Shown in pieces: positions 26,297 to 34,450 of a DNA stretch of 64,000 nt. This DNA is from Kriegella aquimaris (GTDB lineage Bacteria > Bacteroidota > Bacteroidia > Flavobacteriales > Flavobacteriaceae). The notes under the pieces were generated by a model. That model saw only the letters and a list, made by a program, of their open reading frames with translations. It was not told where the DNA came from and made no database searches. Both the position numbers and the translations under genes were made by a program. Numbering within the stretch: position 1 is the first letter of the stretch; each line of letters starts with the position of its first letter. Location: contig NZ_FNGV01000012.1 in NCBI RefSeq assembly GCF_900103215.1, positions 62,001 through 126,000 on the forward strand, written 5' to 3'.

Positions 26297-27759
26297 CCCA
26301 ACAACAACTAGAAAAATACCTTTGGGGGGCGGCCACCCAATTACGGGGCACCATAGATGCCGGAGATTATAAACAATACATTTTTCCGTTGTTGTTTTTT
26401 AAGCGTATCTGCGATGTGTATGACGAGGAGTTTGAAGTTGCCCTTAAAGAAAGTGATGGCGATTTGGAATATGCCTCCTTTGCGGAGCACCACCATTTTC
26501 AGGTACCAAAGGACGCCCATTGGAACGATGTTCGCGAAACTACCGTAAATGTGGGCTTGGCACTGCAAAATGCCATGCGCGAAATTGAAAAGGCCAACCC
26601 CGATACCTTGTACGGTATTTTTGGCGATGCCAGCTGGACGAACAAAAACCGATTGAGCGATGAAACCCTCACCAACCTAATTGAGCATTACTCCCAGCAC
26701 AAACTAAGTTTAAGCAATATTCCCGACGATAAACTGGGCAATGCCTACGAATACCTGATTAAGGAATTTGCCGACGACAGCGGCCATACTGCGGCCGAGT
26801 TTTACACCAACCGCACCGTGGTAAAGCTAATGACCATGATTATGGACCCGCAAGCCGGGGAAAGTGTATACGACCCTACTTGCGGAAGTGGTGGACTGCT
26901 ATTGAACTGTGCCCTGCATTTGAAGGAAGAAGGCAAAGAATACCGCACGCTAAAGTTATATGGGCAAGAGATCAATCTCATTACCTCTGCCATTGCCCGT
27001 ATGAACATGTTTATGCACGGCATAGAAGAGTTTAGCATTGTACGTGGCGACACCTTGGCCCGACCCGCTTTTTTGCATAACGATGAACTGAAGACCTTCA
27101 ATGTAATTCTCTCCAACCCACCATATTCTATAAAAGCCTGGGACCGTAAAAGTTTTGAAAGTGATCCTTATGGCCGTAACCTTTGGGGCGTGCCTCCCCA
27201 GAGTTGTGCAGATTATGCTTTTCAACAGCATATACAGAAGAGTTTAGATTTAGAAAATGGCCGTTCCATATCCCTTTGGCCTCATGGTGTTTTATTTAGA
27301 GACGCTGAAGCCGGCATGCGCAGAAAAATGATTGAGGACGATTTAGTAGAATGCGTTATAGGCCTTGGCCCCAATTTGTTTTATAACTCTCCTATGGAAG
27401 CCTGCTTATTGATAACCAAGACCAATAAGCCTGTAGACAAGAAAGGTAAAATTCTTTTTATTAATGCCGTAGAAGAAGTCAAACAAGAAAAAACAATTGG
27501 TTTTCTCGAAGAGAAGCACATCAATAAAATATTTGATGCCCATCAAAAGTTTAAAAGTCAAGAACATTTTGCAGCATTGGTAAAGATTGAAGATGTTCTT
27601 GCCAATAATGCCAATATGGCAATAAGTCTTTACGTACAGCCGGAGAAGAGTAAAAAAAATCGGGTATTACCTTTTGAAACGGCTTATGAAAACTGGAATG
27701 ATGCAGGAAAAAAACTGAAATCATCAATGAATGAACTATTTGAAATACTGGAAAGTTAA
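26293..27759 (+). CDS. hsdM: Type I methyltransferase subunit, second HsdM
   Basis: 488 aa. N-terminal helical domain (LEKYLWGAATQLRGTIDAGD), motif I DPTCGSGG near 193, and NPPY near 274. It overlaps the upstream nuclease-like gene by 4 bp and its stop touches the hsdS start at 27759, as in a canonical hsdMS pair. Composition is visibly GC-richer (GCCGACGACAGCGGCC-type stretches) than the genes from mid-hsdS to 33.0 kb. Confidence 0.93.
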   Translation: MTQQQLEKYLWGAATQLRGTIDAGDYKQYIFPLLFFKRICDVYDEEFEVALKESDGDLEYASFAEHHHFQVPKDAHWNDVRETTVNVGLALQNAMREIEKANPDTLYGIFGDASWTNKNRLSDETLTNLIEHYSQHKLSLSNIPDDKLGNAYEYLIKEFADDSGHTAAEFYTNRTVVKLMTMIMDPQAGESVYDPTCGSGGLLLNCALHLKEEGKEYRTLKLYGQEINLITSAIARMNMFMHGIEEFSIVRGDTLARPAFLHNDELKTFNVILSNPPYSIKAWDRKSFESDPYGRNLWGVPPQSCADYAFQQHIQKSLDLENGRSISLWPHGVLFRDAEAGMRRKMIEDDLVECVIGLGPNLFYNSPMEACLLITKTNKPVDKKGKILFINAVEEVKQEKTIGFLEEKHINKIFDAHQKFKSQEHFAALVKIEDVLANNANMAISLYVQPEKSKKNRVLPFETAYENWNDAGKKLKSSMNELFEILES

Positions 27760-28973
27760 TGGAGGCGTTGTTAGAAGAAAGATTATCAATAGACAAAACA
27801 AGATGGACTCTTGTGAAGTTCGGCGACGTCGTTTTTGAACCTAAAGAATCTACTAAAAACCCCATTGCTGACGGTATTGAGCATGTAGTTGGCTTAGAGC
27901 ATATTGAATCGGAAGATATTCACTTACGAAATTCGGCAACCTTGGAAGAAGCCACTACTTTTACTAAACGCTTCTCAAAAGGTGATGTACTGTTTGGTAG
28001 AAGAAGGGCCTATCTTAAGAAAGCCGCACAAGCTTCATTTAGTGGAATTTGTTCAGGAGATATTACGGTTTTTAGAGCTAAAGAGAACTTGCTACCAGAA
28101 TTGTTGCCCTTTGTAGTTCAGAATGAAAAATTCTTTGATTATGCTATAAAACATTCCGCGGGTGGCCTCTCTCCAAGAGTAAAATTTAAAGACCTGGCCA
28201 ACTACGAATTCCTCCTCCCCCCAAAAGACCAACAGGCCAAACTTGCTAAATTACTTTGGGCTATGGATGAGGTGATTGAGAGGGAGAATGATGCTTTAAA
28301 AAAATTAGAATCTACTTTAAATTCAAATATTGAGAATGAAATTCATGGTATTTCAATTAAAGGTAAGGTGATTCGCGAGATTTTAGAAGAATATTCTAAA
28401 ATAGGAGAACTTATTCCATTAATTAATTTAGGAGAATTACTAAAAGGTAAAGGAATCCCAAAAACAGCTGTTAAAGAAGAAGGTTTTCCTTGTGTTAGAT
28501 ATGGAGAATTATACACAAAACACCATAGAATAATTAGAGAATTTAATTCATTTATCTCTCAAGAGGATAAATCAAAAAGTCTACTACTTAAAAAGGATGA
28601 TGTTCTTTTTGCAGGTTCTGGTGAAACTATAACAGAAATAGGAAAATCTGCTTCTTTTGTAGATAATATAGAAGCTTATGCAGGAAGCGATACTCTTATA
28701 TTTAGGCCATATGATATGAATGGATATTATCTAGGTTACCTAATGAACTCTCAATTTGTTAGACAGCAATTGAATAAATATGGAACAGGAGCCACAGTCA
28801 TGCATATTTATAATTCTGATTTAGCCAAGGTCAAAGTACCTAAAATTGATAAAAATAAACAGATTGAAATAGCAAAAAAGCTAGAATCAATTTCCAAAAA
28901 CATATTTGGTTTAGAATCCAAAAAATCAAGCTCCAAAGCCTTACAAAAGAGTTTAATTAATCAGGTGTTTTAG
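27759..28973 (+). CDS. hsdS: Type I specificity subunit
   Basis: 404 aa. TRD1 (about residues 15-165, with FSKGDVLFGRRRAYLKKAA) ends in the conserved helix LPPKDQQAKLAKLLWAMDEV. TRD2 (about 215-370, with LLLKKDDVLFAGSGETITEI) is unrelated to TRD1 in detail, so an asymmetric target is expected, unlike the first system. From about 28290 onward composition becomes more AT-rich and stays so through the next three genes, suggesting that TRD2 and what follows were acquired together. Confidence 0.9.
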   Translation: MEALLEERLSIDKTRWTLVKFGDVVFEPKESTKNPIADGIEHVVGLEHIESEDIHLRNSATLEEATTFTKRFSKGDVLFGRRRAYLKKAAQASFSGICSGDITVFRAKENLLPELLPFVVQNEKFFDYAIKHSAGGLSPRVKFKDLANYEFLLPPKDQQAKLAKLLWAMDEVIERENDALKKLESTLNSNIENEIHGISIKGKVIREILEEYSKIGELIPLINLGELLKGKGIPKTAVKEEGFPCVRYGELYTKHHRIIREFNSFISQEDKSKSLLLKKDDVLFAGSGETITEIGKSASFVDNIEAYAGSDTLIFRPYDMNGYYLGYLMNSQFVRQQLNKYGTGATVMHIYNSDLAKVKVPKIDKNKQIEIAKKLESISKNIFGLESKKSSSKALQKSLINQVF

Positions 28974-28976
28974 GGT

Positions 28977-29933
28977 ATGAATTGGTATAAACCTGATGAT
29001 AGATGGAAGATATGGAATATAAAATCTAAAGATGATTTTGTTGAAAAATTTGTCGTAGAAGGAAAATTTCATTCTAAAGTACCAAGTGATATAGTAGAAG
29101 CTTTTAAAACAGCAACTTATCTAATGGCACATGCCTTCTTCTATTATCCCATTTACGACGAGGCTATGAGTAAGATATTACTTGTAATGGAAATGGCTGT
29201 AAAATTAAAAGCAAAGGAATTAGAAATTGATTTAAAATCACCTCCCAATAAGAAAGGAGATGTCTACGATAAAAAACTTTACAAAGTTATAGAAGAAATC
29301 TGTGAACGCAAATATCTAACTTTTTTACAACCCGAGTTTGATAGAGCCAGGGTTATGCGAAACTCTAGGATGCACCCTAATGAACATACTATTATGGGTG
29401 CTATGGGATTTACTAATGGGAATGCTATGCTTTTTGTCAACATTATTAATAAGCTTTTTTTAAGCGAGGAAGATTTAAATTATAATATGATTAAATACGA
29501 TGAGCTAAGTGCAAAAATTTCAAAATTTAAACAGGGTTTATTTAGATTAGATTTTGAATTTGGACCTATTCTAATAACTACAATTTATGATTTTAAATAT
29601 TTAAAACATAAAGAGTCTGAGATTTTGCTGCTTTATGTCCAACCTATATTGAACAATTTTAAGGAGAATATTGAAAACTACAATTATGAAGTTTTAGTGC
29701 TCGCTTTAAAAGAATTTGAATTAAAAGGCCATAAGTTAAAAGGGATGGGCATAAATAATAAACCTATAAATATCTATCCAAATCAAAAGCAGGAAAACAT
29801 TGTTGTTTGGGAGAGTTTTTTGCAGGAATATGACAAAGTCAATTCTGATAACATAACGCAGTTTCAAATTCAAACGTCAAGAATGGCTCTTTGGCGCTAT
29901 GAAGAACTTATTTACGAAAATTTTTGGGATTGA
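28977..29933 (+). CDS. HEPN-like domain protein, unknown role
   Basis: 318 aa, not assigned to a named family. Residues 38-80 are helical (AFKTATYLMAHAFF, ILLVMEMAVKLKAKELEI). At 128-133 the sequence RNSRMHP has the R-x4-H arrangement of HEPN ribonucleases and resembles the R-N-x-x-x-H of DUF4145-type HEPN proteins. It starts 3 bp after hsdS. HEPN proteins in defence loci often act as RNases or toxins. That is only a hypothesis here, since the rest of the protein is unknown. Confidence 0.5.
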   Translation: MNWYKPDDRWKIWNIKSKDDFVEKFVVEGKFHSKVPSDIVEAFKTATYLMAHAFFYYPIYDEAMSKILLVMEMAVKLKAKELEIDLKSPPNKKGDVYDKKLYKVIEEICERKYLTFLQPEFDRARVMRNSRMHPNEHTIMGAMGFTNGNAMLFVNIINKLFLSEEDLNYNMIKYDELSAKISKFKQGLFRLDFEFGPILITTIYDFKYLKHKESEILLLYVQPILNNFKENIENYNYEVLVLALKEFELKGHKLKGMGINNKPINIYPNQKQENIVVWESFLQEYDKVNSDNITQFQIQTSRMALWRYEELIYENFWD

Positions 29934-29970
29934 AAAATCATATTGATTAGGGTATTTAAAAATTAGAATT

Positions 29971-32169
29971 ATGAATTTCTTTGTAGTTAGTGCAGGCAAA
30001 CCAGGGTCAGATTATATAGAAGATAATTTCACGGACATTATTGAGACCAACGAATTTGCTTTACACCCTGACACCCAGCAAAAGGGCACTTATTATTCAA
30101 TTGAATCTAATGATATTTTAATAATAAAATATGAGCGAAAACTAGTTGCTTTTGGAATTGTTAGCAAAGTTTATGAAGATAAATCTAAAGATTTTTCTCT
30201 TAGGGTAAAGGTGAAAGAATGGGTTTTACACATCCGTGACAATCCAAAATTAGGAGTTTCAAGATATGGAATACAAAAAGCGACCATCGGCGGTGGAAGA
30301 TATGGAACTGTTAAAACCGTAAGACCCAATTTTGGTCTTGATAAAATTAAGGAAATCAATGCAACACACGCATCAATTGATATTATCCAGAAAAGATATG
30401 ATGAAAGTGAATCCAACCTAGAAAAAGAAGGTGATTATTTTAAGCTACACGAAGAGATATTTAATTACTTATTAGAAAAATCAGAAACTTTTCTCGATTT
30501 ACATTTTGTTGTTAGAGCCTCTAACAATAAAGGTAATCTTGATAAGGGCTATTGGTTTTATGGAGAAGAAACTGTAGCCATTTCCTTCTGGACAGGTATG
30601 GACTATAAAAAAGATAGACCAGCAATTTCTTTTTTAATCAACCCTAATGAACCTTGCAAACTCATTATACAATCAGACATCTATGAACGATTAAGAAACT
30701 TTCTGGTAAATAATGAGTTTTGGACGAACAAACTCGAATTAATTAAAGACGATAATGGTAAAAGTTTTTATAAAAATTATAATTACCCACTTATCGACTA
30801 TATAAATTCTTTAGATAAATTTTTAAATAACGACTATCGCTATATCAATAATATTATTGAAACAATTAATAAAAGTGAAAATGAAGGATATCAGATTGAT
30901 GAGAACATTATCAAATTCCCTGCAAAAGAATTTAATGAAAGAATAAATAATTTATTTAGGTTCCGCCAAAGTGAATCTGCCGAACTTACATTATACTCTG
31001 TAGAAGACGAAAATAGAGCTGACATACTTAATAAAATCGCTATTAAGGATTACGGGTTAATTAAAAATGAAGAGCTAATTTTCAGTGATTCAAATTGGGT
31101 ATTTATAACTGGGGAAAATGGTTCTGGAAAAACAATGCTATTAAGAGCGATTGGTACCACTTTAGGTAACAGAACTCTATCCCCTCAAGAATTAAGAGAT
31201 AAAAACTTTACCGTTAACGCAGAACTTTCATCATTAAGGCGAACAATACCTTTTAGCAGATTTGGTAACGAAAATGTTAAGCTTAAAAGAGCTATAGTCT
31301 CTAGAGGGTTGGCCATGTATGGACCTTATAGATTACAACAAACTTCTGGGAAAATAGAAGATCAAACATTTAAAAAAGCGCTAAGTAAAAAGGGTTCATT
31401 CCAATCTCTATTTGAAGATGGTTCTAAACTTCTAAGTTTTGACAAACAACTAGAATTATGGGACCGGGAAGGTAACAGAAGAAATTATAATTTAGATTCT
31501 AGAATGAATCAAATTGCATCTCTTTTGCCTCGTTTGATTCCTGACTTACGAACTATTAAATATAAAAGGAAAGGACGAGGTAAATTTGATATTGAATATC
31601 TAATCCATACTAAAGGTAGCGAAGAATTAACACCTTTAAAATGGAATGAATTATCGTCAGGTAATAAGAATATTTTAAATTTAGTTTCAGATATAATTAT
31701 CAGATTATTTTACCAGCAACCAAAAATTTCAGACCCATCAGAATTACGAGGAATCGTATTGATAGATGAAATTGATTTACATCTTCATCCTAAGGCCCAA
31801 AGAGACTTAGTAATTACCCTTTCAGAAACATTTCCGCTTTTACAATTTATTGTTACCACTCACAGTCCAATTCCATTACTGGGAGCTCCTGAAGATTCAG
31901 CATTTTTTGTTGTCAATAGAGATTGTGATAAGGGCGTTTATACAACGAGACTTTATGATTTAGAAGAAAATTTTAAAAATCTTTTACCTAATGCATTATT
32001 AACCTCAGATTTATTTGATTTAGAAGAAATCACCCATAAAGACGTTAATGTTTTAGAAGTAAATACTTTAGATAGTTTTGATAAATATGAATTAGATATT
32101 GAACTTAACGAACAATTGAATATTCTAAAAGCTAAAGATGATGAAACCTTTAATGACTTCATTAAATAA
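29971..32169 (+). CDS. ptuA: Septu-type PtuA-like ATPase with EVE-like N-terminal domain
   Basis: 732 aa. Residues 1-130 look like a PUA/EVE-type reader (FVVSAGKPGSDYI, SNDILIIKYERKLVAFGIVS), the fold used to sense modified bases. A middle region (about 165-300) is unassigned. The ATPase follows: Walker A GENGSGKT (381-388), LSSGNKN signature near 561, Walker B IVLIDEID (595-602), LHLHP, and H-loop TTHS (629-632), as in AAA_15/21 and OLD-like ATPases. An HNH gene starts 8 bp downstream, the PtuA-PtuB order of Septu. The usual PtuA is shorter and lacks the N-terminal reader. Confidence 0.75.
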   Translation: MNFFVVSAGKPGSDYIEDNFTDIIETNEFALHPDTQQKGTYYSIESNDILIIKYERKLVAFGIVSKVYEDKSKDFSLRVKVKEWVLHIRDNPKLGVSRYGIQKATIGGGRYGTVKTVRPNFGLDKIKEINATHASIDIIQKRYDESESNLEKEGDYFKLHEEIFNYLLEKSETFLDLHFVVRASNNKGNLDKGYWFYGEETVAISFWTGMDYKKDRPAISFLINPNEPCKLIIQSDIYERLRNFLVNNEFWTNKLELIKDDNGKSFYKNYNYPLIDYINSLDKFLNNDYRYINNIIETINKSENEGYQIDENIIKFPAKEFNERINNLFRFRQSESAELTLYSVEDENRADILNKIAIKDYGLIKNEELIFSDSNWVFITGENGSGKTMLLRAIGTTLGNRTLSPQELRDKNFTVNAELSSLRRTIPFSRFGNENVKLKRAIVSRGLAMYGPYRLQQTSGKIEDQTFKKALSKKGSFQSLFEDGSKLLSFDKQLELWDREGNRRNYNLDSRMNQIASLLPRLIPDLRTIKYKRKGRGKFDIEYLIHTKGSEELTPLKWNELSSGNKNILNLVSDIIIRLFYQQPKISDPSELRGIVLIDEIDLHLHPKAQRDLVITLSETFPLLQFIVTTHSPIPLLGAPEDSAFFVVNRDCDKGVYTTRLYDLEENFKNLLPNALLTSDLFDLEEITHKDVNVLEVNTLDSFDKYELDIELNEQLNILKAKDDETFNDFIK

Positions 32170-32177
32170 ATCTTAGA

Positions 32178-33044
32178 ATGAAAAAAGTCACAAAAGATTT
32201 TATAAATATACCTTCATCTCTTACCTCTAATAATTGTAGGAGTAAAGTAATAAAATCATTATCTGAAAAAGGAAAGCATCAGTTTAGTACCCCATATTAC
32301 GCCAGTAGCATTATTAAAACTAAGTTATCTCAGATATATAATAATAAATGTGCTTTTTGTGAGAATGACACTACAGCAGGAGCATCTTTACAAGTGGAAC
32401 ACTACAGACCAAAAGCTAAAGTTACAGAGGAGGCAAATCATCCAGGTTATTATTGGTTAGGTTATGAGTGGTCAAACCTGCTATATTCATGTTCCAAATG
32501 TAATAGATCAAAAGCAAATTTTTTCCCAATAAAATCAACTGGAACTAGAATAAATAATCCTTCAATCATATCATCAGGAGAACTTAACTTCAGCAAGCTA
32601 AGGAGTTATTATGTGGATTATTTAAATGAAGGTCCCTTAATTATTAATCCAGAAGTAACTTGTCCAAGAAAACATATTACATTTTTGCCTTCCGGAAAAA
32701 TAAAGGGCAATACGGATGAGGGAAAAGAAACCATTTTGAAATGTAAATTATATAGAAACCCACTAGTAATTGCTCGTAAAAAGTTAATAAGTGATGTTTT
32801 GTTTGAACTTAAAAAAGTTGTTAATGATTTCAACAAGAATAATGTAGGTAAGGAAACTGTTCGATACGTAGTAAAAAATGAAGTTTTGAAACTTTTAAAG
32901 TTATATAATAACAATCAGTCTTTTTCGGAACTAGCGAGAACAGCCTTATTAAATTTTGAGTATTACTTTATTAGAAGGTTTGGTTTACAAAAAAATCAAG
33001 CCTTACTAAGAAAATATTTTGAAGAAATAAAGCTTAGCATATAA
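32178..33044 (+). CDS. ptuB: Septu-type PtuB-like HNH endonuclease
   Basis: 288 aa. KCAFCEND near 57, VEHYRPKAKV near 74, WLGYEWSNLLYSCSKCNRSK near 95-112, and ANFFPI: two CxxC pairs around an E-H-Y-R-P core, the hallmark of the TIGR02646-type HNH proteins that partner Septu and some retron ATPases. The nuclease core is intact. Its ATPase partner is directly upstream. The two genes are AT-rich like their neighbours from mid-hsdS. Confidence 0.85.
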   Translation: MKKVTKDFINIPSSLTSNNCRSKVIKSLSEKGKHQFSTPYYASSIIKTKLSQIYNNKCAFCENDTTAGASLQVEHYRPKAKVTEEANHPGYYWLGYEWSNLLYSCSKCNRSKANFFPIKSTGTRINNPSIISSGELNFSKLRSYYVDYLNEGPLIINPEVTCPRKHITFLPSGKIKGNTDEGKETILKCKLYRNPLVIARKKLISDVLFELKKVVNDFNKNNVGKETVRYVVKNEVLKLLKLYNNNQSFSELARTALLNFEYYFIRRFGLQKNQALLRKYFEEIKLSI

Positions 33045-33150
33045 TAAGGGGATGTAAACAAATCTTCATATTCTGATAAAGAATATTATTGTGAGTCAAG
33101 AAGAGATTCCCAAGTTGTTAATTACGAAAAATTTGATTAAATACAGGTAA

Positions 33151-33239
33151 TATCGCATATCGCGATATGCGATAATTTTATATAATAAATTGTATATATG
33201 TATGTTATGTATTATTATTGCATATCGCGATATACGATA
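33151..33239. promoter_or_regulatory. Two palindromic operators of the HTH gene
   Basis: A perfect 24-bp palindrome with half-site TATCGCATATCG lies at 33151-33174. A second copy at 33216-33239 differs at two positions. The second ends 3 bp before the chosen ATG at 33243. Two strong symmetric sites flanking a probable promoter indicate dimer binding and autoregulation, most simply by the HTH protein encoded next. Confidence 0.75.
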
Positions 33240-33242
33240 ATT

Positions 33243-33761
33243 ATGAAAAAAAACAATTTACACCAAATGAAACCACAAGATATCGTGGTGTTGGCAAAGT
33301 TAATTTCTTTAAACGACCCTGCGTATACACAAATAGACTTGGCGTTAAGCCTAGAGATGAGTCAATCAGAAATAAGCAGTTCTTTATCTAGATCTACATA
33401 CTCAGGTCTTTTAATTAACAATGGAAAGGAAATCAATCGAAAACTATTTTTTGACTTTATAAAGTATGGATTGGCAGTCTCATTTCCACAACACCCAGGT
33501 CCTATCGTTCGAGGTACTGTAACTGCTCATAGTGCTCCTCCATTAGATTTGGAGTTCATAAGTGATGAAAAATATGTTTGGCCTTACGCCAAAGGGCAAT
33601 CTAGAGGTCAAAGTATTGCTCCGCTATACCCAACCGTACCACAAGCAGTCATTCTAGATACAGATCTTCATGAATTATTGGCGCTCTTTGATGCCGTTCG
33701 TGTTGGTCGTGCTCGTGAGAAAAACAGGGCTTTAGCGATTCTAGAACAACGTTTATGCTAA
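33243..33761 (+). CDS. Winged-HTH type regulator/antitoxin-like protein
   Basis: 172 aa from ATG at 33243. A longer start at 33198 would place the second operator inside the gene. N-terminal HTH: DIVVLAKLISLNDPAYTQID then LALSLEMSQSEISSSLSRST. The C-terminal half (PLYPTVPQAVILDTDLHELL) is not recognised. It overlaps the nucleotidyltransferase gene by 7 bp. A DNA-binding protein coupled to an AbiEii-like nucleotidyltransferase resembles an AbiE-type toxin-antitoxin arrangement, but sequence identity to AbiEi is not evident. Confidence 0.7.
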   Translation: MKKNNLHQMKPQDIVVLAKLISLNDPAYTQIDLALSLEMSQSEISSSLSRSTYSGLLINNGKEINRKLFFDFIKYGLAVSFPQHPGPIVRGTVTAHSAPPLDLEFISDEKYVWPYAKGQSRGQSIAPLYPTVPQAVILDTDLHELLALFDAVRVGRAREKNRALAILEQRLC

Positions 33762-34450
33762 AAAATACTTTGACAAATAGGTTAGCTACTATGAAAGTAG
33801 CATTGGCCTTAGGTGAATTAAACGAACAAGTAGTTTATGTAGGTGGTGCAATGGTAAGCCTTTATATAGATGATGATGCTGCAGAAGATATTCGGCCTAC
33901 CAAAGATATTGACCTTACCTTTCAAATTGCGACCTATGCAAAATTGGAACAACTTCGAGAAGACTTAGTGGCAAAAGGATTTTCTCAAAGTGCGGAGGAC
34001 ACCGTTACCTGTAGATTTCATTACGATGATTTATTAATTGATGTAATGGCTACCGAAACCGTTGGATGGGCCCCTTCCAACCCCTGGTTTGAGAAAGGGT
34101 TCGATAAGGCCATAGCTGTAGCTTTAGAGGATATCATCATAAAAGTTTTACCACTACCCTATTTTTTGGCCACCAAAATGGAAGCTTTTTTTGACCGAGG
34201 TATCAAAGACATTTATGCAAGCCATGATTTGGAAGATTTAGTGTACTTATTTAACTACACCACTGATATTGAAACGCAAGTATTGGCATCTGATGAAGAG
34301 CTAAAATTGTATTTGTCCGAGAAACTCGAAAACCTTACAGAAAACCGTACAATCATGACAGCAATTAGAGGTAGCTTGTATTATGAACAGGCAGATGAGC
34401 GTATGGAAATAATTAAAGAAAGATTTCAAAATATTATTGATGGCATTTAA
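33755..34450 (+). CDS. Nucleotidyltransferase-like protein, AbiEii-related fold
   Basis: 231 aa. YVGGAMVSLYIDDDAAEDIR followed by PTKDIDLTF supplies the GG...D-x-D signature of the polymerase-beta nucleotidyltransferase fold (near residues 28-55). A third acidic position may be in LLIDVMATE near 100. A LATKMEAFFDRGIKDIYASH segment near 155 resembles the post-core helix of AbiEii/DUF1814 proteins. It overlaps the HTH gene upstream and hsdR downstream, so the pair sits inside the hsdR transcript. Confidence 0.75.
   Translation: MLKNTLTNRLATMKVALALGELNEQVVYVGGAMVSLYIDDDAAEDIRPTKDIDLTFQIATYAKLEQLREDLVAKGFSQSAEDTVTCRFHYDDLLIDVMATETVGWAPSNPWFEKGFDKAIAVALEDIIIKVLPLPYFLATKMEAFFDRGIKDIYASHDLEDLVYLFNYTTDIETQVLASDEELKLYLSEKLENLTENRTIMTAIRGSLYYEQADERMEIIKERFQNIIDGI

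Noticed and set aside
33198-33242. Upstream start of the HTH gene
   Set aside because: It would put the second palindromic operator inside the coding region; ATG 33243 directly follows the operator.
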